7,474 nt of DNA from Desulfobacteraceae bacterium (GCA_030671225.1 DAOVAE010000049.1:1-7474); one strand, 5' to 3'; counted from the first letter of the stretch, positions 1-6,828 are shown. Notes: generated by a model from the letters alone, not told the origin. Translations and numbers: made by a program.

Positions 1-15
1 GTAAGGATGAAATAG

Positions 16-1683
16 ATGACAACATCTGTAAACAAAGCAGAACCTGTACTCAAAGGATTGGATTCCGAGTCGAGGCAGATGGTCATAGAGACGGTCAGGC
101 AACTGAAGAACCGTCTCCTTACCCGTGAAAAAATTCTTGAATATGACAAAAATGAATTTTTTCCGGAAGAGGCGATCCGCGAAATGCTTGGTCCTGACAT
201 CGGCCTGCAGCTCATTTTTATCTCTGAAGATTATGGCGGGATAGGGGGTGGTGCCCGAGACTGCTGCGCGGCGATCCGCGAAATGTGTAAGATATGTTTA
301 GGGATAGGTACAGCTTTTTTTGCAATCCAACTCGGTGCCGAACCGATAATTGTAGGAGGTACTGAGGAACAGAAAATAAAATGGCTTGGTAAAATTGCAG
401 AAGGTAATTGCCTTGTTGCTTATGCTGTGACAGAACCCGGCGCCGGCAGCAATCTTGCTGCATTAAAGACCAAGGCTGACCCTGTAAAAAATGATGCCGG
501 TGAAGTCACAGGGTATACAATTAACGGGACCAAGCAGTTTATCTCCTCCGGAGGATATGCTGATTTCATTACCCTGCTTGCCAAAACCACGGAGGGACCC
601 GCATTTTTCGTCGTGGAAAAGGGAACTCCTGGTTTTGTTCAGGGCAGGGGTGAGGAAAAACACGGAATCCGGACTTCAAACACATCTCCTCTGTCTTTCA
701 CGGACGTTTTTGTTCCGGCTGAAAATCTCATCGGCGAAGTGCCAGGTATGGGTATGAAGCAGGCCGGCAAGGTTTTCGGATATACCCGGCTGATGGTTGC
801 TGCCATGGCTCTGGGGCCTTGTGAAGCGGCTCTTGAGATTGTGATTCAGTATGCCAAAGAGCGGATTCAGTTCGGATCTCCGCTTTCAGAAAAACAGGGT
901 TACACCCACAAGCTTGTAGTTCCCCATGCCGTGAGACTCCAAGCCGCAACTGCCTATATGGATGAAATTGCCGTCAGATCGGATTCTGGTGAATCTGATC
1001 TTCATGTGGAAGGCTCCATTGCCAAGCTGTTTGCCACCGAATCTGCTAACAAGGCTGCCGATGATGCCATCCAGGCACTTGGCGGTTATGGCTATATAAC
1101 CGAGTTTGAGGTGGAAAAGATCAAACGAGATGTAAAAATCACCTGTATCTATGAAGGGACCAGCGAAATTCAGCAGAGTATCATCAGCACGTTTCGCTGG
1201 AAAGATACCCGCAAGACCAAGGGCGAGTTTTACGGGTCCGTCAATTCCGAGATGGAAAGGCTGGACGCCGTTGCCGGTGATGCCGGGTGCAGGCTTTACG
1301 GACTTGCTGCGAGGGTTTTAAATGATATCATTATGCGGGTTCATGACAACCGTCTGATCCGCCTGCAGCATGTTATGTTTACTCTGGCCGATATGATGAC
1401 CCATGTGGAGGTTGGGGCCGGCATGGCGCGCAAGGCCGTTGATCTTACAAAAGCTGGTGACTCTGAAGCCGAAAATTTCAAAGCTATGTCGAGGGTTTTT
1501 GCCGATGAAGTCGCACAACTTGTTTCCCGCAACGCGCTTAAAATTCTATTAGGCTGCGGTATATTTGATCAAAAGGCAGCCTACGATTTAATAGAGACAA
1601 ATTCTTATAAACAACTGGTTTGCAGCAGTCTAAATGTGATAAACGACATGGACCTGGTTGCGGACATATTGTTTGCGAGGTAA
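16..1683 (+). CDS. Acyl-CoA dehydrogenase family flavoprotein with a C-terminal extension
   Basis: This 555-residue protein belongs to the FAD-dependent acyl-CoA dehydrogenases, which interconvert acyl-CoA and trans-2-enoyl-CoA and pass electrons to ETF. Visible hallmarks are the flavin/substrate signature AVTEPGAGSN (136-145), the second signature QALGGYGY (353-360) and IYEGTSEIQ (378-386), in which Glu380 fits the catalytic base. The classical domain order (alpha, beta, alpha) ends near residue 395. About 160 further residues form a helical-looking C-terminal region, so the protein is longer than the usual 380-400 and resembles the 550-600-residue ACAD subgroup. The ATG at 16 follows TAAGGAT (2-8) at 7-nt spacing. 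FabG starts 2 bp after its stop, so the two are probably co-transcribed. Its placement with ACP, FabG and FabF suggests it introduces or reduces a double bond during synthesis of a special acyl chain, but ordinary beta-oxidation is not excluded. The family call is very secure; the substrate is unknown. Confidence 0.95.
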   Translation: MTTSVNKAEPVLKGLDSESRQMVIETVRQLKNRLLTREKILEYDKNEFFPEEAIREMLGPDIGLQLIFISEDYGGIGGGARDCCAAIREMCKICLGIGTAFFAIQLGAEPIIVGGTEEQKIKWLGKIAEGNCLVAYAVTEPGAGSNLAALKTKADPVKNDAGEVTGYTINGTKQFISSGGYADFITLLAKTTEGPAFFVVEKGTPGFVQGRGEEKHGIRTSNTSPLSFTDVFVPAENLIGEVPGMGMKQAGKVFGYTRLMVAAMALGPCEAALEIVIQYAKERIQFGSPLSEKQGYTHKLVVPHAVRLQAATAYMDEIAVRSDSGESDLHVEGSIAKLFATESANKAADDAIQALGGYGYITEFEVEKIKRDVKITCIYEGTSEIQQSIISTFRWKDTRKTKGEFYGSVNSEMERLDAVAGDAGCRLYGLAARVLNDIIMRVHDNRLIRLQHVMFTLADMMTHVEVGAGMARKAVDLTKAGDSEAENFKAMSRVFADEVAQLVSRNALKILLGCGIFDQKAAYDLIETNSYKQLVCSSLNVINDMDLVADILFAR

Positions 1684-1685
1684 TC

Positions 1686-2450
1686 ATGATGGAACAAAAG
1701 CAACGTACTGTTGTAATTACGGGAGGCTCAAGAGGTATCGGTAGGGCTATTTGTATATCCTTTGCAGCACCGGATACGCATATCTATTTTAACTATTTTT
1801 CTCCAGGCGATCCGGCTGCTGAAGCTGCGGCAGCTGCTGAAACAGAAAAACTTGTAGCTGATGCGCAAGGATTGGCAGTCAGCAGCAGTGTTAACATTGC
1901 CGAAGAAAAAGAAGTTATAAGCTTTTTTGAAGAAATATTAGACAAAACAGGCCGGATAGATGTTCTAGTAAATAACGCAGGTATAACCAAAGACGGTCTT
2001 TTAGTACGTATGAAAGAGAAGGACTGGGATGCTGTTTTAAATATAAACTTAAAGGGTGCTTTTACATGCACGAAGATTGCCGCAAAGGTCATGATGAAGC
2101 AGCGTTATGGTCGTATCATAAATATTGCGTCGGTTGTCGGCGTAACCGGCAATGCGGGGCAGGCAAATTACTCGGCGTCAAAGGCAGGCTTAATTGGACT
2201 TACTAAAACAGCTGCTAAAGAACTCGCCCCGCGCGGCATTACGGTAAATGCAATTGCCCCTGGTTTTATAGAAACGGATATGACTGCGTCACTTTCAGAA
2301 AAGGCAAGAAATGCAATGCTGGACCAGGTTCCATTAGGAAGGGCGGGGCAACCGGATGATGTTGCAGCGGTTGCTGCTTTTCTGGCTTCTGAAAGCGCAT
2401 CTTATTTAACTGGTCAGGTAATTCATGTAAGCGGTGGTATGTACATATAA
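1686..2450 (+). CDS. fabG: 3-oxoacyl-[acyl-carrier-protein] reductase (FabG-type SDR)
   Basis: This 254-residue classical short-chain dehydrogenase would reduce 3-oxoacyl-ACP to 3-hydroxyacyl-ACP with NADPH in the cytosol. It shows the Rossmann glycine motif TGGSRGIG (12-19), NNAG (96-99), and an active-site set of Asn121, Ser149, Tyr162 and Lys166 (NYSASKAG). APGFIETDM (191-199) and the C-terminal SGGMY (249-253) are also typical of FabG. An Ala/Glu-rich stretch at about 41-55, after the second beta strand, is slightly longer than usual. I chose the ATG at 1686: GAGG at 1677-1680 lies 5 nt upstream, and the reading frame extended to 1620 would only overlap the dehydrogenase gene with non-homologous residues. 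The ATG at 1689 is equally possible. The ACP gene follows after 13 bp, which supports an ACP-bound substrate. As the cell probably has another fabG, this may be a pathway-dedicated paralogue. Confidence 0.93.
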   Translation: MMEQKQRTVVITGGSRGIGRAICISFAAPDTHIYFNYFSPGDPAAEAAAAAETEKLVADAQGLAVSSSVNIAEEKEVISFFEEILDKTGRIDVLVNNAGITKDGLLVRMKEKDWDAVLNINLKGAFTCTKIAAKVMMKQRYGRIINIASVVGVTGNAGQANYSASKAGLIGLTKTAAKELAPRGITVNAIAPGFIETDMTASLSEKARNAMLDQVPLGRAGQPDDVAAVAAFLASESASYLTGQVIHVSGGMYI

Positions 2451-2458
2451 AAGGAGGT
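2451..2458 (+). promoter_or_regulatory. Strong ribosome binding site of the ACP gene
   Basis: AAGGAGGT is a near-perfect complement to the 16S rRNA 3' end and lies 5 nt before the ATG at 2464, immediately after the FabG stop codon. It fixes the ACP start and argues against the upstream in-frame ATG at 2434, which lies inside fabG. It is the strongest such site in the window, which would fit high production of a carrier protein relative to its enzymes. Confidence 0.85.
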
Positions 2459-2463
2459 ACGGA

Positions 2464-2691
2464 ATGTCAATTGAGGACAAAGTAAAAAAGATAATTGCGG
2501 AGAAGCTGAGTGTTGATCTTGAAGAGGTTGTGCCGGAGGCGTCTTTTGTGGATGACCTTGGAGCAGATTCACTCGATCTTGTTGAATTGATCATGTCCAT
2601 GGAAGAGGAGTTTGATATCGACATCCCAGATGAAAAAGCAGAGAAATTGGTGACGGTACAAGACGCCATGGATTACATTAATGAACAATAA
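2464..2691 (+). CDS. acpP: Acyl carrier protein
   Basis: This 75-residue acidic protein has the length and layout of a type II fatty acid synthase ACP. The motif GADSLDLVE (33-41) places the 4'-phosphopantetheine attachment at Ser36. It is followed by the acidic helix II and [13 protein letters not shown], which is typical of ACPs that dock with FabF, FabG and acyltransferases. It would shuttle acyl intermediates in the cytosol as thioesters. The start is set by the AAGGAGGT site 5 nt upstream. The gene sits between FabG and FabF, as in many fab operons, but without fabD or fabH in view. It could be the housekeeping ACP or a carrier dedicated to this cluster; the sequence alone does not decide. 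The symbol is given on family grounds. Confidence 0.96.
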   Translation: MSIEDKVKKIIAEKLSVDLEEVVPEASFVDDLGADSLDLVELIMSMEEEFDIDIPDEKAEKLVTVQDAMDYINEQ

Positions 2692-2730
2692 TTTTTTTGA
2701 ATTATAGCCTATCAGGCGAATTAAAAAATT
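2690..2730 (+). repeat. AT-rich hairpin just after the ACP gene
   Basis: The segment can fold as a long stem: AATTTTTT (2690-2697) pairs with AAAAAATT (2723-2730), AATT (2700-2703) with AATT (2719-2722), and GCCT (2707-2710) with AGGC (2714-2717) around a 3-nt loop, with a 2-nt bulge. It begins at the ACP stop codon. It is not a standard intrinsic terminator, because no U-tract follows the stem on either strand. It may stabilise the 3' end of the upstream mRNA or cause partial termination, which would lower FabF relative to ACP. The pairing is read by eye without an energy calculation. Confidence 0.45.
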
Positions 2731-2826
2731 GGTATCAATTTAGCCCTTTGAAAAATACCGAATTCAGACAATCCGGTTTTTTAAGCGGGTCACATGAATG
2801 CTTATAGGCCTTGTTGTTTTATAAAG

Positions 2827-2853
2827 TTGAAAGAATACAAAAACCGGTATAAA
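2827..2853 (+). promoter_or_regulatory. Possible weak promoter for the FabF segment
   Basis: TTGAAA (2827-2832) and TATAAA (2848-2853) resemble sigma-70 -35 and -10 boxes, but the 15-nt spacing is shorter than the usual 16-18. If used, transcription would begin near 2860, very close to the FabF ribosome binding site. The surrounding gap makes a promoter plausible, but AT-rich DNA yields such matches by chance. Confidence 0.2.
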
Positions 2854-2865
2854 TGCTTTGGCCGG

Positions 2866-2873
2866 TAAGGAGA
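2866..2873 (+). promoter_or_regulatory. Ribosome binding site that decides the TTG start of FabF
   Basis: TAAGGAGA lies 4 nt before TTG at 2878. The FabF homology (NRRVVITGLG) starts directly at this codon, and the first in-frame ATG downstream would remove about 80 residues, so TTG is the start. The CCGGT overlapping its 5' edge can pair with ACCGG at 2843-2847, so access to the site may be affected by structure. Confidence 0.75.
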
Positions 2874-2877
2874 CCTT

Positions 2878-4125
2878 TTGAACAGGCGGGTCGTTATTAC
2901 AGGTCTGGGGCTTGTAACGCCCCTTGGCATCGGCGTTGAAGAGACGTGGACTGCGCTGTGTGAAGGCAAATCGGGGATAGGCGAGATAACCCGGTTCGAT
3001 GCATCCGGATTTGACACAAAAATTGCCGGGGAAGTTAAGGATTTTCACCCTGAGGATTTCCTTCCTAAAAAAGAAGCGAAACGCTTCCAATCGTTTATAA
3101 CCTATGCTGTTGCAGCGTCCCGAATGGCCCTGGAAGATTCCGGGCTGAAAATAGACAAAACCAACGAAAACAGGATTGGTGTTCTTACAGGTTGCGGCCT
3201 GGGCGGGCTACAGATGCTTGAACAAACCGCCGCGATACTAAAAAAAAAAGGGCCCAAAAGGGTAAACCCGTTTTTTATACCCATGATGATAGGGAATATG
3301 GCTCCTGGTATGGTTTCCATCTATTTAGGTGCCAAGGGGCCCAATGCTTCCATTGCAACCGCATGCGCTGCAGGCACACATGCGATTGGCGATGCATTCA
3401 AAATCATCAAAAGAGGCGGTGCTGATGCCATGGTAACCGGTGGTGTGGAGTCTGTTATCACACCCACCTGCATTGCCGGTTTCAATGCCATGAGAGCCCT
3501 GTCTGTCCGTAACCATGAACCTGAAAAAGCATCCCGTCCCTTTGACCGTGACCGTGATGGTTTTGTGGTGGGTGAAGGATGCGGAATTCTTATTCTGGAA
3601 ACACTGGAAGCCGCCTTAAAAAGAGGCGCCAAAATTTATGCTGAAGTATGCGGGTATGGCATGAGTGGAGACGGATTCCATATGGCAGCGCCTGCTCCGG
3701 ATGGCGAAGGTGCTGCCAGATGTATGGCTGCAGCAATTGATGATGCGGGAATTTCATATAACGCCATCGATTATATCAATGCCCACGGTACTTCAACTCA
3801 GCTCAATGATGTTTACGAGACAAAAGCCATCAAGTCTGTATTCAAGGAAAAAGCATTATCAATGGCGGTAAGTTCGACCAAATCGATGACAGGCCACCTT
3901 TTAGGTGGTGCAGGTGGAATTGAAACGGTTTTCACAGCACTTACAGTTTTCGAAGGTATTATTCCGCCGACAATAAATCTTGATAATTCAGACCAGGATT
4001 GCGATCTTGATTATGTTCCAAACACAGCCCGAAAGTCGGATGTCAACACAGCCATGACCAACTCCTTTGGCTTTGGAGGGACAAATGCAGCACTGATACT
4101 AAGTAAATACAAGGATCAAGTTTGA
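2878..4125 (+). CDS. fabF: Beta-ketoacyl-ACP synthase II (FabF type)
   Basis: This 415-residue thiolase-fold enzyme would condense acyl-ACP with malonyl-ACP and elongate the chain by two carbons in the cytosol. The Cys-His-His triad is intact and at the usual FabF spacing: Cys163 in ATACAAGTH, His303 in NAHGTSTQLND and His340 in KSMTGHLLGGAG, with Lys335 nearby. VTGGVES (186-192), PFDRDRDGFVVGEG (221-234) and the C-terminal NSFGFGGTNA (395-404), which carries the gating Phe399, are also present. The length matches single-chain FabF, and the active-site Cys is kept, so it is not a chain-length-factor subunit. Translation starts at TTG. Its stop overlaps the start of the next gene in the string TTGA, which implies translational coupling. 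A dedicated role in making an unusual acyl chain is inferred from its neighbours; a general fatty-acid role is the alternative. Confidence 0.96.
   Translation: MNRRVVITGLGLVTPLGIGVEETWTALCEGKSGIGEITRFDASGFDTKIAGEVKDFHPEDFLPKKEAKRFQSFITYAVAASRMALEDSGLKIDKTNENRIGVLTGCGLGGLQMLEQTAAILKKKGPKRVNPFFIPMMIGNMAPGMVSIYLGAKGPNASIATACAAGTHAIGDAFKIIKRGGADAMVTGGVESVITPTCIAGFNAMRALSVRNHEPEKASRPFDRDRDGFVVGEGCGILILETLEAALKRGAKIYAEVCGYGMSGDGFHMAAPAPDGEGAARCMAAAIDDAGISYNAIDYINAHGTSTQLNDVYETKAIKSVFKEKALSMAVSSTKSMTGHLLGGAGGIETVFTALTVFEGIIPPTINLDNSDQDCDLDYVPNTARKSDVNTAMTNSFGFGGTNAALILSKYKDQV
4111..4115 (+). promoter_or_regulatory. Ribosome binding site for the TTG start at 4122
   Basis: AAGGA lies inside the 3' end of fabF, 6 nt before TTG at 4122. 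The alternative ATG at 4158 has no purine-rich site upstream, and the residues before it (HTFHIPVMGTGF) run smoothly into the conserved-looking N-terminal motif. I therefore prefer TTG, with start and stop codons overlapping as TTGA. Confidence 0.6.
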
Positions 4126-5930
4126 TAAATTCTCTCCACACTTTTCACATTCCTGTTATGGGAACGGGGTTCTCAATTGACACACCTATTCGTGTGGCAC
4201 CTTTTGGTATCTCTTCCGTTATTTCACTCGTAGATGATCTCTTGCTCGAGAAAATTCGCAAATATTACACTTCAAAGTACGGCTTGTCCTATGTCAAAAT
4301 ACCAAAAGATGAAAAGGACGGCCGGGCAAAAATGATAACTGCCTACCTGGATACCGTTCATGAGATTGTCTGTAAAAAAATGGAAGAAATAAGAAAGCAG
4401 CCTTTCTTCAGAAACAACGACAAAAGCAAATATTTTGAGTTGCTGCCCGAAGAATCGTTTTTGAGGAAAAAATATGGAATACTTCTCAAGATGAAGGCCG
4501 GTAATGAAAGAGATGCCCTTGAGAAAGATTTGACATCCAAAATGCAAGCCGGATCTATTGATGTTAATATCATGGTCACAATAGATAGGACCAATTTTGA
4601 TAAAAATGGAAATCCTCTCGGTGATGAATTTTGTGATGCCAAAGCCGGACTTAGAGGTTATGCCAACAGTTGCCTACAATCCAGTGTTGTATTTTCAGCG
4701 GGTTTAAACCGGCGTTTGTTCAGTTATATGACCAGATTCAAGGATTTTTACATGGACAAAATGGGTCGGATAAAAAAGCGAATCATCCTCAAGGTCAGCG
4801 ATTTTCATTCAGCCATCGTTCAGGGTAAGTTTTTAGCTAAAAAAGGTCTTGAAGTGTATGAATTCCGCATTGAATCAGGGCTAAACTGCGGCGGCCATGC
4901 CTTCGCTTCCAATGGAATTCTACTGCCTGTTCTTCTCGAGGAATTCAAGGAGAAACGCAAAAGCTTGATGGCGGAGTTTCAACCGTTGATACAAAAGTAC
5001 TACAAAACAATGGGATGGAAATATCCCGAATCTGAATTAAACAGCTCCCCGCTAATTACCGTACAGGGAGGGATAGGGACTCATGGAGAAGTCCGCAGAC
5101 TAACAGAAAATTTTGATATAGATAAAACAGGATGGGCTAGTCCCTTTCTACTGGTTCCGGAAGTTACATGTGTTGACAACTCTACCCGTGAACTTTTGCG
5201 GCAGGCTCAAGAAGATGATCTTTATATGAGCGACGTATCCCCACTCGGAATCCCTTTTAATAATGTGCGCAAAACAGGATCTGAAATATGGACCCGAAAA
5301 AGGGCGGCGGAAGGGCGGCCCGGTTCTCCCTGCCTTAAGAAAATTCTTGTGGCCAATACAGAATTTACTGAAAAACCGATTTGTCTCGCTTCACGTGAAT
5401 ATCAGAGGTTGAAGATAAAAGAGATCGACAAAATGGTGATTTCAAATGATGAAAAAGCAAGAATTGGGAAAAAGGTTGTGGAAAAAACCTGTATCTGCCA
5501 TCATCTGGGGAACGGAGCTCTTATTGCTATGGGGATTGCCGAAGAAAAAAATTCGCCACAGTCAATATGTCCTGGCCCTAACATTGAATGGTTTAATAAA
5601 TTTTACACCCTGGAGAAGATGATAGACCATATTTACGGAAGAGGCCCATCCCTGGTTTCAATCAAACGTCCGCATATGTTTGCCAAGGAAATTGTAATGT
5701 ATGTGGACTATTTTGAAAAGATGGTGACGAATTCTTCTTTAACGTCCGGCGCAATAAAATCCTTACTGGAATTTAAAAACAATCTGGAAGCGGGTCTGGA
5801 CTTTTGTTTTGAAATTTCTCATAAGCCACCGTACCAGGGGGAAAACCTGTCTTCTATTTCAACCTGTGTGAAACGGGAAAGAGCTCACCTACAATCTATT
5901 TGCAGCGGTTTTGAAAAAAGGTTGAACTGA
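4122..5930 (+). CDS. Divergent NPD/FabK/PfaD-like FMN TIM-barrel protein (putative enoyl reductase)
   Basis: I cannot give this 602-residue protein a named function. Its layout follows the nitronate monooxygenase/FabK/PfaD flavoprotein superfamily in order: a first strand PVMGTGFSIDTPIRVAPFGISSVISL, in two parts at 11-25 and 26-36; a strand with SAGL (192-195); RIILKVSDFHSAIVQGKFLAKKG, in parts at 220-231 and 232-242; ESGLNCGGHA (251-260), whose Gly-Gly-His resembles the FMN and active-site histidine motif; VQGGIGTHGE (314-323), like the phosphate-binding GGIG; and WASPFLLVPE (338-347), like the last barrel strand. A Cys-rich segment KTCICHHLGNGAL (455-467) resembles the CLCN segment of some NPD proteins. 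An insert of about 150 residues (45-190) and a tail of about 130 residues make it larger than the usual 320-360. No signal peptide or membrane span is seen. Its start overlaps the fabF stop, so it probably serves FabF's pathway, perhaps as an FMN-dependent enoyl-ACP reductase. Family placement is by eye only; a non-catalytic or different oxidoreductase role remains possible. Confidence 0.6.
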   Translation: MINSLHTFHIPVMGTGFSIDTPIRVAPFGISSVISLVDDLLLEKIRKYYTSKYGLSYVKIPKDEKDGRAKMITAYLDTVHEIVCKKMEEIRKQPFFRNNDKSKYFELLPEESFLRKKYGILLKMKAGNERDALEKDLTSKMQAGSIDVNIMVTIDRTNFDKNGNPLGDEFCDAKAGLRGYANSCLQSSVVFSAGLNRRLFSYMTRFKDFYMDKMGRIKKRIILKVSDFHSAIVQGKFLAKKGLEVYEFRIESGLNCGGHAFASNGILLPVLLEEFKEKRKSLMAEFQPLIQKYYKTMGWKYPESELNSSPLITVQGGIGTHGEVRRLTENFDIDKTGWASPFLLVPEVTCVDNSTRELLRQAQEDDLYMSDVSPLGIPFNNVRKTGSEIWTRKRAAEGRPGSPCLKKILVANTEFTEKPICLASREYQRLKIKEIDKMVISNDEKARIGKKVVEKTCICHHLGNGALIAMGIAEEKNSPQSICPGPNIEWFNKFYTLEKMIDHIYGRGPSLVSIKRPHMFAKEIVMYVDYFEKMVTNSSLTSGAIKSLLEFKNNLEAGLDFCFEISHKPPYQGENLSSISTCVKRERAHLQSICSGFEKRLN

Positions 5931-5939
5931 TAAAGACAT

Positions 5940-6767
5940 ATGGAGATAGATCACTTTTGGCATATTCTCAAAACCGAGCCCGGCTATCGTAGTCCCCTAA
6001 AACGTCGTTTTCTTGTGGAGAAATTTCCCTGCTGGGCTACATTCATATATTACGCCCAGCTTTTGAATATCATCCTGATAGAAAGCCTGACCGCACGCAA
6101 AGGAACTTATGGACGCAGGCCCTGGGCACGAGGTTCACTGGGTGTTGTTAAAATTGCGGAATCGGCGGGCGGAAGGTTTCATGTATCAGGGCTTAAAACG
6201 CTTTCCGGTCATAAGGGGCCTCTGGTTTTTGTTGCCAATCACATGAGCCTGCTCGACACCCTCGTTCTTCCCTGCATTCTCCTTGCATTGAATAGAGTCA
6301 CATTTGTGGTCAAAGAAGGGCTGCTAAGATACCCTGTTCTCGGCACCATTGTGAAATCGATCCATCCCATCGCCGTCACACGGCAGAATCCCCGGAAAGA
6401 TTTGAAGTTAGTTTTGAACCAGGGAAAAACATTAATCTCTCAAGGCTGCTCAATTATAATATTTCCCCAGGCCACAAGAAGTGCCGTGTTCGATGCTGCA
6501 TCTTTTAATTCACTTGGAGTTAAGTTGGCGCGAAGAGCCGGCGTGTCTGTGGTCCCTGTTGCATTGAAGACAGATTTTCAGGGTAATGGAAGAATCATCA
6601 AAGATATGGGCGCCGTCGACCCCAGGAAAAAATTATATATTAAATTCGGAGAACCGATAAATGTGGAGGGGAGCGGCCAGGTGACGCATCAGCAAGTCGT
6701 CAGGTTTATTACGGAAAACCTGACAGCATGGGGTGCAAAGGTTAATCCGAATCCTAATATTTTGTAA
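5940..6767 (+). CDS. PlsC-type 1-acylglycerol-3-phosphate acyltransferase-like protein
   Basis: This 275-residue protein belongs to the PlsC (LPLAT) acyltransferases, which transfer an acyl group from ACP or CoA to lysophosphatidate or a related acceptor at the membrane. The catalytic motif is NHMSLLD (100-106), with His101 and Asp106. Other landmarks are FVVKEGLLRYPVLG (122-135), FPQATRS (175-181), VPVAL (205-209) and FGEPI (237-241). A hydrophobic stretch at about 29-50 may anchor it to the membrane. FPQATRS stands where most members have FPEGTRS, so the usual Glu and Gly are changed; the Thr-Arg-Ser is kept. The ATG at 5940 lies 9 nt after the preceding stop and has only a weak ribosome binding site (AAAG), consistent with coupling. 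As last gene of the block it would install the product made by the upstream enzymes. A variant acceptor such as an amino-acid or ether lysolipid cannot be excluded. Confidence 0.88.
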   Translation: MEIDHFWHILKTEPGYRSPLKRRFLVEKFPCWATFIYYAQLLNIILIESLTARKGTYGRRPWARGSLGVVKIAESAGGRFHVSGLKTLSGHKGPLVFVANHMSLLDTLVLPCILLALNRVTFVVKEGLLRYPVLGTIVKSIHPIAVTRQNPRKDLKLVLNQGKTLISQGCSIIIFPQATRSAVFDAASFNSLGVKLARRAGVSVVPVALKTDFQGNGRIIKDMGAVDPRKKLYIKFGEPINVEGSGQVTHQQVVRFITENLTAWGAKVNPNPNIL

Positions 6768-6828
6768 GGTCTCGTGTCGATACTTTATACTAGCTTCCGT
6801 TTAAATATGGATTGGGTGAGTGCCCGGG
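6768..6828. other. Convergent intergenic gap without a clear terminator
   Basis: These 61 bp separate the ends of two convergent genes. I find no stem followed by a T-run on either strand. The palindrome GCCCGGGC (6822-6829) touches the end of the minus-strand gene, but it lacks a loop and a T-tract. Termination may be Rho-dependent or lie inside a coding region. Confidence 0.5.

Larger units (their letters stand above)
2692..2877 (+). other. 186-bp non-coding gap between ACP and FabF genes
   Basis: This is the only sizeable gap within the block. I see no credible reading frame in it. It holds the AT-rich hairpin at its start, a bulged inverted repeat AATTGGTAT (2727-2735) with ATACCGAATT (2755-2764), and a perfect 9-bp inverted repeat CCGGTTTTT (2773-2781) with AAAAACCGG (2839-2847). 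A short ACCGG/CCGGT pair (2843-2847, 2862-2866) reaches the FabF ribosome binding site. These features could be a second promoter with an operator, or a structured leader. None matches a known riboswitch that I recognise. Confidence 0.5.

Noticed and set aside
1620..1685. Upstream ATG extension of the FabG gene
   Set aside because: The added 22 residues overlap the dehydrogenase gene, do not resemble an SDR N-terminus, and the ATG at 1686 has a GAGG site at suitable spacing.
2434..2463. Upstream ATG extension of the ACP gene
   Set aside because: It starts inside fabG, adds ten non-homologous residues, and the AAGGAGGT site points to 2464.
2690..2730. Intrinsic terminator after the ACP gene
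   Set aside because: The hairpin is real-looking, but the T-run precedes the stem rather than following it on either strand, and the GC core is only 4 bp.
3321..3632. Antisense open reading frame opposite fabF, and similar ones opposite the dehydrogenase and the 602-residue gene
   Set aside because: They mirror codon bias of strong genes, have low-complexity or odd composition, no ribosome binding sites and no recognisable domains.
4158..4160. ATG as start of the 602-residue protein
   Set aside because: There is no ribosome binding site before it, and starting there would cut into the motif that begins HIPVMGTGF. The TTG at 4122 has AAGGA 6 nt upstream. It remains a weak alternative.
5940..6767. 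PlsC-like gene as inactive because of FPQATRS
   Set aside because: The catalytic His101 and Asp106 and the other motifs are intact, so loss of activity is not supported; the change is reported only as a variant.
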